From the NCBI GenBank assembly GCA_037903475.1, contig JBAJFG010000545.1:1550001-1614000 (forward strand): a stretch of DNA of 64,000 nucleotides, in the 5' to 3' direction. The DNA comes from Ancylostoma caninum (lineage: Eukaryota > Nematoda > Chromadorea > Rhabditida > Ancylostomatidae). The translations under genes and the position numbers were made by a program. Below, piece after piece: positions 10,099 to 21,770 of the stretch (the stretch's first letter is position 1; the number at the start of each line of letters is the position of its first letter). Under the pieces are notes generated by a model that was given only the letters and a program-made list of their open reading frames with translations, was not told the DNA's origin and did no database searches.

Positions 10099-12700
10099 AG
10101 ATCCTGAATCAATAGAAAACCAGTAATTTTTAAAGCATGTGTTTCTCCCAACACATGATTATCTTCCAATATTCGAGGTGTCATCAATGTTTTCATTACT
10201 CTCTTCTTCTCGGATTTTTCGAATTTCCAGAAGCTCCCTAGCAAAGTCGGCTGCAGAGAGCATCGCCCCTCCAGCTGGCTCAATCAAGTTCCTGTTTGCA
10301 AAACGTTAAAAATTGAATTTCAGCTCGCGGTGGCGGAAAAACACTAGAAGGAATGGGTTCTCGAAGATTGACAGGACATTTCTGCACAACATACCCTCAC
10401 GGAAACAGTGTGCATTTCATCTGCGGGAATTCCCACCAAAAACTATCACGTTTACTAATTCATGATAGAATGAAGGTAGTAACATGGAGAATTTGTATAA
10501 ATTCTCCATTCTGGAATTACTTTTACCAAAAACCTTTGCACTTCTCTCCCACGTAATCCCAGTAGAAGCCGGAAGCGGAAGTTGCATAGCAACTTGCGTG
10601 CAGAAGCTGATATACGCGCCGCTTCAGCTGCTGACGGGAACGACAACCTAGCACTTCCTGCTAATGCATGAGAGGGAGGGAGGATGCACTTTCTAGAAGA
10701 AGTTTACTCTAGTATTACAGGAAGCCTAGGCTCCAATATGGCATAATCATAGTAGTCCCGAGTTCCTTATCTTGTATTGTGCCAATGATAGGGAACCCTA
10801 TAGTCTCGGCTCGGCTCCACCTGCAAGCTTCCCAGAACCTAGGACGAAAAGGTTTTTTGCCATTATAGAACGGATTTACGTATAAGTTGTGATGAGAAGC
10901 TCCTAAAGATTCTTTTCATGTTTTCAAATTCAAATTTCAACAACGAAAAAAAACGTTGTGAGATGTGACAGTGCCTTTAAAGGCAGGGGTTCACCTCATT
11001 CTCGTGGTTGAGCTAATAGTAGGTTATGTCTCTCCTCGACACGCTGAATCCAGCACTGTCTCAAAACGGTTTTTAAACCCATCTCCCGGGATGAGGTGGA
11101 ATCCTGCCTTTTAGGCGCGTTTCAATTCCTTTCTAACAAGAGATTATTAAGTGGATCTTTTGGCTAATGTTCAGGACATACTTGGGACCGGATAATGCAC
11201 TGGATATCCATCGATTTATTGGGAATTCGAAAATTCGACTACGAATAACTCTACAGTTTGGATGTTCGGGAAAGAGGGAGCAATATAATTCTTCAGGAAC
11301 AGTAGGAAGGCATTTAGGCCTCTCTCTCTCTGCCTTAAACATTAGAATTCTTTGGATTTATTCCTGAACGAATAATTGAATGAATTGAGTTATTCGGTTT
11401 TTATCCAGTCCTAAGTGTAGTTTATGACATTACTGGGAAGTGGATGATTGTATAATGCATAGAACGAATTTATCCACAAGACAACTTGTTTACCATAACA
11501 TTATAATTCTCACTATGCACGTGATCAACAAGGAAAATACATAGAACTTTTATACTGGCAGCTAGCTCACTTCTAACCCCATATTTCCTTCAATGTTTTC
11601 CAGTGGCTAGATTTCAAATTTAATGACCCTGCAAGTCCTTGATTTTCCGCTTCGGAACGCTCGATTGCCCATCATTCACCTCTACTTTTCCCTCCTCCCA
11701 CGACAACGTCGAACAGGAATTCTTCCGCTGTTCTTCTATGATTTTGGGATACGGTAGATGCGTCACTATTGACGCTAGTTCTTCAAGTGGATCTTCCTAG
11801 CAAATGAGAAGGCTAATAGAATCAAGCGTGAATTATTGTAGATAACTGAGGATGGATGATTTTATTTTTAAAAAACGATGTAATAGAGCAATAGCCCTTG
11901 AATTAACGTAGGATCGCCGGTGTTCTATGGTCTTGATTGAATTTTGGTTAGAGTTTTCCAGGCTTTTCGGCTACCTACACTTCTTGCACATTTGAAGCCT
12001 TTCACTAAATTTCAGGATTGGGGCCAGGGGGGGGGGGGAATTCCCGCACAACTTTTCTACCAATTCAGTGTTAATGTCGGGTTCACGAAAAAGTGGAGGA
12101 AAAAATTATCCAAGATTAATTGTTTACAGCTGCTGATGTTTTAATCGACATGTTCACTGATATCCTGGGGTATTCTCTAACGTATTTCCTAACGAGTTTC
12201 TAAAGAAGGTTTTCTCAAGCATTGGGCTAAGAAAGATCACCACTGGATCCAAAGGGAATGTATTCAAATATCCCATAGTGTGGATATCTGTGTTTCATTA
12301 TCATTAAAACAGAACCTATATTTTAAGGAATCGTATAGTGAATGGGTAATCTATGCGCTAACTAGGTAGAAAATTTTTCACAAAAATTCTATAAATAAAA
12401 TCCCGTTCTTTTCATTTTTTCTCCTTAAGTTACAAAAAAGATAAGAAAACAAATATACAAATACAAGAAGGTGAAAAAAGGCTATAGGAAATGATCAAGT
12501 TACTGCTCTATTTCTACCCCGAGTCTTGAATTTACTGGATAGAACGGTTTGATTGGTCGCAATTAAATTGAGGACCGCCTGCTTCATTGAGTGCTATTCT
12601 TCTTCTGAGATGTTCAAGGAAGCGATCTCTTAAAGTGCAATGTTCCGCTCGCCGCAATCTCTTTTTCATCGACGAGGCAATGTTCGGTCTGCCACATAGC
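10099..12700. other. Long stretch without a supported gene
   Basis: Mainly AT-rich. A strong acceptor (AATTGAATTTCAG, ending at 10323) is followed by an open frame to 10556 in one phase and a competing frame in another, so no exon is called. A run of 12 or more G is at about 12027. Small palindromes such as AAGTTGCATAGCAACTT (about 10582) are present. Confidence 0.5.
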
Positions 12701-12739
12701 AAAAAGTGGAAGTGTTTGGAGAAGAAACTTCCTTGATGG

Positions 12740-13010
12740 GCAATATGTATAAATCACTAGTGGTGGAAGGTCCTCATCGAAGTGCTCTCAACGGGCACAG
12801 CAGACAGAGCTGCAGAAAAAATTCCGCCGTTAATTCAAGGAAAGACAGCTTTGACTGCTCAATCAGTCATTCGTGCAAAAAGCCGTTCCCGGAAGTCTAC
12901 AGGATATTGTGGAAGAAGTGGCCTTGAGAGGTCAACTAATCCTGGAAAAAGGACATTCTTCTCATAAAGCATGCATTGGCATATTTGTCAGAGAAAAGCA
13001 AAGGCTATTT
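12740..13010 (+). pseudogene. Unrecognised broken coding-like segment
   Basis: Protein-like stretches occur in successive phases: STGTADRAAEKIPPLIQG and LTAQSVIRAK in one, then AVPGSLQDIVEEVALRGQL and ILEKGHSSHKACIG in the next. This is the pattern expected of a decayed gene with a frameshift near 12880. I do not recognise the product. An alternative is chance openness in a region that is less AT-rich than its surroundings. Confidence 0.25.
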
Positions 13011-13159
13011 CTGAAAGGGACGCTTTCTAGCCTCATCTGTGAGCAGCGAGCAAAAAAAAAAGAGCAAAAAAAAAAACGTAATTTATTTCCTTTTGAACAG
13101 CTGAACAGGATCTTTTCAATTCGATTATTTTTTAGTGCTCAGGTCGCATATCACGAATA

Positions 13160-15179
13160 GCTCTTCAGTAATGTATGACTGGAACATGTCTGCTGAAAAT
13201 AGTGGCGGACTCAAAGGGTGAGTGGTAGATCGTTGGAAAAAATAGGATCTCTGCCAAAAAGAGGTCGTGACGATGCAAAAAAAAGATATTCAGGGTTGAA
13301 TCATAAACTCATCCTGAACGGCTAGAGTAAAAAAACATTGATAAAGGATCGAACATGAAGTGAAACCATTAAACGCAAGGTCTTCAAAAGTATTGAATTA
13401 TAGAATTAGATATTGGCAAGTGCATCAATTGTCTTGTCTATCTGACAAAGAAATTTAAAAGTTAAAAAAAATCTGGTGACCTACATATTCTGGGAATAGA
13501 GGGACTGCGTTCCATTAGGGAATGACAACCTTGTTGGAAGCTCTTTGGGTTTGCTAAATTACAGGATGCTTTTTGTGTTTATCTGTGCTATAGCAGCTTC
13601 AAATGAAAGGGAATCCTGAAAATTGCTCCAGAAAAATACGCATCACAAGGATCTCTCCCAGCCCTGTCAGGGCTGAAACAGCTCTAGAATGGTTTTTCCT
13701 CGAATTTCCCCAAAACGCTAAATTTACAATAACGATTCTTTTTTGAAGTTTTCTGAAAAGAGAACTACTAAAACCGTCTTCGCAACGAAAATTTGAGTGA
13801 AACCCTGATGTCAACTAACACTAGGTTAGTTATTCTCCTAAATAGTAAACTATGCACTTTTCCATTCAAATTTTCACACATTTTTCGTTTTCTCCATTCC
13901 TCGAACTCTGGTAGCACTTCCTGTTTTTGTTTTTCAAAAAGAGTCCAAGCACGGTTTTTTTTTGCAAACGAACAGCGGTGGAGGTTTTCTTCAGGGGCTT
14001 TTCTGCATTACTACATGCACAACTACGGAAGCCCCACTAGTTGTTATCTAGAAATGGGGTTTTATTCCGAAGTAATTCCATCCAGAAAAGCTAACACCTC
14101 AACAATCTAAAAATTACATTTATATTGGGAATCTGAATGATTTTTGAGGAGGTTGATAGGTTCTGACGATACAAAAAGTTTAATATTGCAAAATTGACAG
14201 ATACGAAATCCACTTGAAAATGTTCTATACGTTCTCCGATCTTGAATCTTGTCATAGGTGAGCGTGACATGCTCATATTCAGGCACTTATACCATAATAT
14301 AACATTGTAATTATTATTATAAAACATCATATTTAAAAAACAGAAATCCTAAGAAAATCTTTGAATTTATTCCCGACTCCTTAAATTCAGTAATCTGCAT
14401 ATTGAGGATGCATAGATCACATCACAATTTCCCAGTCTTCTAACTCTGGATGTTTGATTTATTGCGTCTCATTTACAGCGTTATGGATACACAATTCAGA
14501 TAGAATACAAGTTCTGGTTGAGCCGTTAATATTAAGAAATAAAAAAATAGTAATTATATTGATCTATGCTACACATTAAATTCTTTACGTTATCGTTACG
14601 AACCGCTTTTTTCGAAAGGAGAAAAGAACTAAACCAGACAGGAAGTGACTTAATCCATGGACCTGTACAACGTGTGAATAGGTAAGTTTATCCTATGTCT
14701 CTCCTCCCTAATCTCATCTGTTCAGTAGCATCATGTTGTAGCCTTTTTTTCCTTCTTCCGCAGAGTGATTTGTGTCTCTTGCGTGGTTGCATAAGTATTC
14801 GTTTGTATTGAAAATATATGCTAATATATTCAGTGAAAGGAAACGAATAAACAAAGTTATGTCAATGGCTGTCTACTGGCGTTGTTGACCTTTTTACTGT
14901 ACTATTAATTTTGTTTATGTTGTCGTTTTTTGTGTCCCTGTCGTGGCATACACTACCTACTAGCAGCTGCACATCTACAAATACAGAATAGAGAATATGT
15001 TGTTATTTATATATGTATTTTGACAAACTGCCCATCTATGATGGATTAGGAGGCTCTACAGAAGTAACTATATGTACTAGCGCCAGATCTGAGATCATTC
15101 GTTCAAAGCTGCATACTTCCCCAATAGAACAATAGAAGGCCGCCGCACAACATAAGCGGAAGTCATATACCTTGTTCCG
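13160..15179. other. No gene seen
   Basis: AT-rich DNA. Open frames here (for example 13793-14110 plus) are T-rich with no domain. The segment at 14290-14600 is very AT-rich. Confidence 0.55.
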
Positions 15180-15380
15180 CGAATGTTATGACAAAAACAA
15201 ATGGCTGTAGACCAACGACAGCACGCGGCGTCGGCAAAGTGTTTTTGTGCGACTGCGATGTGATACTCAACGCTTCGGCAAAACACAACCAGGAAGTATT
15301 TCCTCGCGCTTTTTCCCATCTAGCAATGACGACTGCGGTTACCGCGGGATCCATGGAAATGCCAGAGTAGGGACACGGTA
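15180..15380 (+). repeat. Dispersed repeat family 1, copy C (partial)
   Basis: Shorter, more diverged copy of the family at 4512-5040 and 8430-8880. It shares GTGTTTTTGTGCGACTGCG, ACACAACCAGGAAGTATT and GACGACTGCGGTTACCG. Confidence 0.65.
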
Positions 15381-18155
15381 GTGCGTTAACTGCGGTCACG
15401 TAGAGATGTAGAAGAAACCAAGTGCAGGTGATGTGTGAAAGGAAACCTACACCTTTCTCATTCGCACCATGGCTGAATCAAAACAAAATTCCAACATTTG
15501 TAACCGAAGACTGAGTGTTGAATATTTAAAAAAAGCGGGAAAACCAGGAATTACAGAAGTCAAATTTCTGCTCATACAAGCATCGTCTAGTTGCCTCCAA
15601 TTATTTACAAATACAGTGAATAGCTACGTGAAATCCTGGCCTTTTTTCCTTCCTCTGTGTGGTGATCTTTGGTCTACTTCTAATGTTCCTACACACAACC
15701 GCAGTTTTACCTAAGTTCCCTTATACAAGATACATAGGATATTTAATGTAATAGATTCATGTGCTTATCCTGAAACAATTGAACGGAAAGGGCCTTTCAA
15801 TTGTTTCTAGTCGATCGACCAGAAATAATTTTACTCAGTAACTTTCCTTCTGAGAACTTCTGAGCAGTTTTGCCGGCTCCGAGAGAATTGAAAGGCATAC
15901 CAGTTCCACTTTCAGGACGTGATTATCTCAGACGCCTTATATGTACTTCTTAACTACTTGTAGCGTGCGTTACTGTCACAAAACCTAAGCAGATTAAGCA
16001 TTGCTGCAGCTGAGAATTTGCGCTGTTGAAGGACTGTCACGCTTTAAGATTATAGCAGCTCAAAAAGTGTCTTTTTATCACCATATTTTTCCTTATTTTC
16101 CGTATTTACTGTCCCTAAAACGGATTTTGCTTCTTTGTACCGGAACACTCGAGCTGCGTCCTTCTTGTGCGAGCTGGTAGGGATTCTTAACTTATTATTG
16201 CTTTTCGGTTTCCTACGGATCCCTTGAATGTTCATGTGTAGAGTGGAAGTTTCCCGATGAAGTTTCCCACCAGCATATCCTCTTCAGCTGGCTTAATCGA
16301 ATTCCTTTCCATGGAATGTTCCAAATTGAATTCCGGCCCAAGGTAGCAATAGCATTCTTTCTTGGGATCTTTCCTTGCCAGGAAGTCTTTGCGCACAAAA
16401 TTGCGATGATGCGTATGCGCTAATGTGACGAGAGGTGACGCCACTGGGATGGAGTTTTTCTGGAATCGTGATGAAGCCAGATGCTTTTTTGGGTCTTGCG
16501 AATCACATCGTAAGATTATTACATAAATGTATGTAGTTTGCATGCCGAGCAGTTTCTAGGCTCCCCTGAGGCATTCTCCTCAGATCTGCTACACGGACGA
16601 AAAAGTCTGAGGCATTTGATTCAGGATTCACATCTACCGCTGCTCTTCCATTGATTCTCTATTCCAGTAGAGCTCAGACGAGGAACTTGCTCAACGAATC
16701 TCCTGCAGATGCAGATTCATGCGCGGTTGGGCGTGGTGTCCATGCACTTTCTGCTTTCGCTCCCACTTCCTTGTTCGAAAAACAAGGAAGTAGAAGCGCT
16801 CGAGGCGAGAGGGGTCATAAAAAGCCCGAATTTGTTTTTGCAGGCATTTTCTCTCGGAGAATATGTCAGGTTGCGCGTAAGTACAAGACACTGCACCGTC
16901 ATTCTTAGAGTTCTTCAAAACTTAGGATGGTTAGTGAAAATGAAATTGTTTCATAAAGACGTGGAAGGCCCTACGTTGTCCATCATCCTAAAAGCGCTTC
17001 ACTGTTTGTGGTATACGCAATTGCAGACCGCGACAGGTCCCACCTATAAGATTCGTAACATTATTTAGAACAAACACCTAACTTATGCTCTCATTGTGAG
17101 CAGCCGACCATTCACCTATTCGCATCCAAGAAATACGACCCGTATGGAGAGAAGACTTCGACCTAACACGCCTTCGGCTAGCGTTGGGCGTATGCCTGCG
17201 AATTCTGCAGGCCGCATATATTTCCATACATTTGCCTTTAGTTGAGTCTCAACTTCAGTTCCCTCAGCTTGTTTAAAACTTGTTTGATAGACGTGAAGCC
17301 TGACGGTATCGATTCTACCGTGAAAAGAATATGTCGTGAAAGCTGATGGATTTTGGAAACGACTTCGAGAAGCGAAGGCTGGATGACCTGTAGATACTTA
17401 TTTTAAGGAAGAGTCCAGAATATAATATCGAAGTGGACAAGAAGACGAAAGGAGATATTTGGCGAATTGCGGAATTCTTCTCAAGCAAAGCTCGATCAGA
17501 ATCGTATCGTTCCGATAAAGAGACTTATTACCAAAGATAAAGATAAATAAAAGGTGAGTTCGTGCGGTCTCTTTGCCTTGCGCTGCTGAAGCCAGATGTA
17601 AATTCAGAAGTGAGTCTCAATAGAAAAACGTGCTGGCACTATTTCAACAAGTGTCGGTGGAATTTTATTTTGTATAAATGGACAGAGAGCTCATAACATA
17701 AACTCATATTCAGGAAAAGTGAAAACTTAGGCCTGCTCAAAATCATAAAGTAAGAGTAGAAATAATGCGAAGAACACAGCAGTTAGATGTTCCTAAGGTT
17801 CCTACATTAAGCGGTTACGGGGCTGAATAGACTGGAAGTGCAGCTTCTTTGGCATCGCCCCAGGTCACAGAACCTCTCATTATAACTTCTGAAGAAAGCA
17901 TCAAAATGTCTCATCACCATGCTAACCAAGCTATAAGTGAAAACATGAAAACCATGCCGCATAGTAGTTGAAGAAATGTGGAAGGTTGTTAGTCTACCTT
18001 CTCTTACACTTCCTAAACCACTGTCCTAGTTAATCAAAAAAAAAAGGGCTCCACTGATATGACTGCGTTGCTTAAGCCATGTTTTCGAGTTATGGATTTG
18101 GTCTGTCCTGATGCTTGTTGCATAAGATTCCGATTATGTTCGTGACGATTTATTC
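15381..18155. other. Long stretch without a supported gene
   Basis: No recognised gene. Overlapping open frames at 16050-17068 on both strands have no domain. A 33-bp segment (16844-16876) sits between a good acceptor (TTTGTTTTTGCAG) and a good donor (GTAAGT) and reads AFSLGEYVRLR, but no partner exon was found. A hairpin at 16765-16791 is listed separately. Confidence 0.5.
16765..16791. repeat. Perfect 11-bp hairpin with CGAAA loop
   Basis: ACTTCCTTGTT, loop CGAAA, AACAAGGAAGT. The arms are exact reverse complements. The function is unknown. Confidence 0.75.
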
Positions 18156-18192
18156 AGCCTGACGTTTCAACTTTACGTCTTCTTCAGATGCC
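18156..18192 (-). ncRNA. Hammerhead-ribozyme-like motif
   Basis: The minus strand reads CTGAAGA-A-GACG-TAAA-GTT-GAAACGTC. CUGANGA and GAAA boxes flank a short stem with the same extra A as the other copies. The flanks do not obviously match the 2-4 kb element, so this may be a different Penelope-type family or chance. Confidence 0.35.
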
Positions 18193-18199
18193 TGGAAAT

Positions 18200-19238
18200 G
18201 AATCAGGGTGACGTGAACTCACGATCATGCCCACCAAAACCTTCCTCCACCAATGTGTTCGAATAGTGATAGCCAGAACACTGTGAGATTTATAGTCAGA
18301 GAGACACATCACGTGCTCTACGAATTTAATGGAGATGGACTTCCGCACCAGTAATAGCCGCAGATTGCTATAACAGAGCGTTTGCGGACTATTTAGCCAT
18401 ACCTTTGATGGCTGCGAGCCATGGCAATCTTGGTGATCTTAGAGCTCGCATAATGCTAGAAAAGAAATGGGATCACTGGTAATCGCTTAGTGCTCGTTTA
18501 TGCAATTCATTTTGGGATTCCATTTACACATCCAAATATGTTTTTTTTTTGTTTCAGATGTATGAACAGATATCGTTTCGTGCTTCAGTGGCGTGTGTAG
18601 CGCTCAGGAGTTCGCTGTCGCCTACATGAGCTATGATTCAGTCCTGGCTCGAGCCACCAAGACTTTCATTCCTCCGGCATCGGCAAATTTTTTTACTGAA
18701 GCAGCCTGGAAGGATGACGAGCTGATATGGCACCCCGCAGGTCGCTGTGTTTGGCAAATATTTACATTCAACTGCTTTTAAGGAAACTGAACGAAACTTC
18801 TTCTGAAGGAATTCTTTGATGCTGACCACTTTAGCCTTCATTTTTTGTGCATCACCTTTATATAGAGTCCAAGAATTAAAAAGTGCTCATGCTTCTCTTA
18901 AATTATTCTGGATGCCGATTTCGCTGAATGAGGAGGTCTGGAGCATAAATTTCCAGAGTAGAGAGGTTTCTTCTCAAACACTGCCGGCACATGGAGAGCT
19001 TAATCTACTCAGATGGACCCAGCTCAGGAGTGAGACGTGTCTATTTATTTGATTAATAATTTTATACACTGGACTGTGCGCCATACAACTGTTATGAGCG
19101 CTAAAGTAAATGATCAAACAAAAGAAAGCAGTGAAAAAGCCACAAGACGAGTATCACCGATAAAATGCTTTTGGGCACTCAAATCCCTGACTTAATTCTA
19201 CGTCAGTATATTTAAAAAAAAACACAAAAGGCCGTCAA
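18200..19238. other. No supported gene
   Basis: Open frames overlap on both strands at 18593-18841. The minus one contains a Cys pattern (CKYLPNTATC ... CFSKKICRC), but no clean splice sites support either. There is a T10 run just before 18551 and an acceptor-like GTTTCAG at 18557. Confidence 0.45.
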
Positions 19239-19881
19239 TGGATACGGTGGTCTCCGCAGCCAGTAGCAGATGGGTCGCCCGGGGCGACCCGGGGTCACCC
19301 CTCTGCGTCCCTCTACTAAACACTGAATTAAAGAGGTTAATACTGAGAAAACGAATTGGAGTGGTGCAGCATATTTACAAGCTAGTGATAAGAAAAGCCT
19401 CTGCATTAAAAGCAGCGGGGTACAACGGTTTTGAAAAATTGACGATGAAACGATTTTTCATATATTCACATTTTCACGGAGTCATTTCGACCGAACAAGA
19501 CCAGTTGTCCAGAAATGCGCATGAACGTTGATCAGAGCAAAACGTGTCCTATCGAAATCCTCAATATGGAGAGATTCAACTAAATAGAAATGTACGTTTT
19601 TAGAAAATGAACTGAGCATCAAGCGCCTGAGGGCTAGACAAATTTTTTGTGATCAGTTTTATTCTGGACGTTGAACGAAAATAGCGATGAAATTGCTTAT
19701 TATAGCATCGGTGCCAAGTGATGCGTCAAAATACAGTCTTCTCATGAAAGTTCATTAACTTAGAAAGCTTTCCAAAATGGGAAGGAAGGGGGGGGGGGCA
19801 GTCCAAGAATGCACAAGTTCGTGACAGTCGTCTGGCAGCTGAAGCAAAATGTCAGCTCGAAATCAGACATCGAAAATTTGT
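19239..19881 (+). repeat. Left arm of foldback element
   Basis: Contains a 97-codon open frame (from 19238) with FEKLTMKRFFIYSHF and STEQDQLSRNAHER near its end. The same peptide is read from the minus strand of the right arm with about three changes. The close match follows from DNA identity and is not evidence of selection. Confidence 0.9.
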
Positions 19882-20461
19882 CCAAATTGCAACAATTTTG
19901 CGCAATGCTAACACGTAGCCACTGGTGAGTCCCAAAAGCTATGTGGAAGAAAGTATGAAATCCAAAGAAAGCAGCTGAGTGAAGAGATTACAAAAACAAT
20001 AAAGGAGGCATAACTCTTAAATTGATTCGGTGATCTTAACCCGATCACTACCTCTTATTGATCGTCATCTTACTCTACAGTCAAAGAACAATTACTCTGA
20101 GTTAACACTTTGCGGCCTCTCCAATCCCGTATGTAAAAAGGAGATACCTGAAGGGTTGCCATGACCTTCACGGATGCTGATTAGTAGCCCTCGACATTAC
20201 ACTACTAGCCTCACAGGCCCTGCGGCAATATGCTTCTGGGAATGATACTTCAGTAGTTGGTATAAGAACTACGGTTAATCTACTACCACACTTCAATTTT
20301 ATGACTTCACCAATTTTCTTCGAAGTCAATTCACCCTTCCGATTCTAGCCCGGAGCTTCTCGAATACAAATTAAAACGCTAGTACTCATTTCACATCATT
20401 CGTCTCTACATGCGCTATCATTTCCAATGACTTTTATGTAAAAACCATTCTCGTTTGGTTA

Positions 20462-21101
20462 AATTTTCGATGTCTGATTTCGAGCTGACATCTTGCTTCA
20501 GCTGCCACACGACTGTCACGAACTTGTGCATTCTTGGACTGCACCCCCCCCCCCTTCCTTCCCATTTTGGAAAGCTTTCTAAATTAATGAACTTTCATGA
20601 GAAGACTGTATTTTGACGCATCACTTGGCACCGATGCTATAATAAGCAATTTCATCGCTATTTTCGTTCAACATCCGCAATAAAACTGATCACAAAAAAT
20701 TTGTCCAGCCCTCAAAGAGCTTGATGCTCAGTTCATTCTCTTAAAACGTATATTTCTATTCGGTTGAATCTCTCCATATTGAGGATTTCGATAGGACACG
20801 TTTTGCTCTGATCAACGTTCATGCGCATTTCTGGACAACTGATCTTGTTCGGTCGAAATAACTCCGCGAAAATGTGAATATATGAAAAATCGTTTCATCG
20901 TCAGTTTTTCAAAACCGTTGTACCCCGCTGCTTTTAATGCAGAGGCTTTTCTTATCAGTAGCTTGTAAATATGCTGCACCACTCCAAGTCGTTTTCTCAG
21001 TATTAACCTCTTTAATTCAGTGTTTAGTAGAGGGACGCAGAGGGGTGACCCAGGGTCGCCCCGGGCGACCCATCTGCTACTGGCTGCGGAGACCACCGTA
21101 A
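20462..21101 (-). repeat. Right arm of foldback element
   Basis: Reverse complement of 19239-19881. Similarity stops at ATTTTCGATG on the inner side and at CCACCGTA on the outer side, which sets the arm limits. Confidence 0.9.
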
Positions 21102-21540
21102 GTTGTGAGCTAACTATTATCACTGCCACATTTGCCTTCTTAAGCAAGAGTCCGTACCAGTTGGCTATGGTACCCTCATCCCTTTAAGGGTCATTGGAAC
21201 CATGACGGAACATCACACGAGCACATATATCAACTTCCTCCTTAGGGCCCCAAGGTTGGACTAGAGCAACAGTTGACAAGATGATCATGTGGACATAGAG
21301 TTAGAATTATGAAAGTATGGTGTTATAGTGCCTCTTCGTTCGAACCAGGGTTAGCAAACTAAGCAGAACGTAGAATCGGAGAATTCTACTACTCCCACCG
21401 AAGGTTATCTCACACAACGAGAACTTGCCTCTCAGGGTTCTTTTGATCGGTTTGAAAGTAAATCCACATTAAAAAATACGACACAAAATATGATAATTTC
21501 GAAAAGTGTGGGCAGTTAAGATAGCCGCTACACTTCTCGA
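21102..21540. other. No gene seen
   Basis: Mixed-composition DNA between the foldback element and the GC-rich block. No frame or repeat was recognised. Confidence 0.55.
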
Positions 21541-21544
21541 GGAG

Positions 21545-21770
21545 TATAGCAACTTGCATCGCCGGCGCCGGCAAAAGCGGCCGCTAATGTTGGCGACCGC
21601 TTACAATCGATATGCACCAGCGCCACAGTCGCAACATCGGCGGCCGCCGTCGTCGGCGATAGATCGTCGCCGGCGACGGCAGCCGCTGCGACGCCCCGCC
21701 CACAATCGATACGCACCGGCCTCACAGTCGCCAGCAACGCAGGGTGCCACAGTCCTCGAGGGCTATAGCG
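21545..21770. repeat. GC-rich block with an imperfect ~99-bp tandem duplication
   Basis: ACAATCGATATGCACCAGCG at 21603 recurs as ACAATCGATACGCACCGGCC at 21702, each followed by CACAGTCGC and preceded by a GCCGGCG-rich stretch. Local palindromes include CGCCGGCGCCGGC and TCGCCGGCGA. Both strands are open here because of the composition (124 codons plus, 146 minus). I read it as a degenerate minisatellite and not as a gene. Confidence 0.65.

Larger units (their letters stand above)
19239..21101. mobile_element. Foldback DNA transposon with 640-bp inverted arms
   Basis: Left arm 19239-19881 and right arm 20462-21101 are near-identical reverse complements, differing at only a few percent of positions. 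The outer ends are CGGTGGTCTCCGCAGCC preceded by TA at the left, and the complement followed by TA at the right. This fits a TA target duplication. Each arm has a nested palindrome (GGTCGCCCGGGGCGACCC) near its tip and a G/C run near its inner end. The ~580-bp centre has no transposase. It is non-autonomous and was probably moved by a TA-targeting transposase, which is an inference. Confidence 0.92.

Noticed and set aside
16844..16876. 33-bp micro-exon (AFSLGEYVRLR) between good splice sites
   Set aside because: No flanking exon in a compatible phase could be found. One short segment is not enough.
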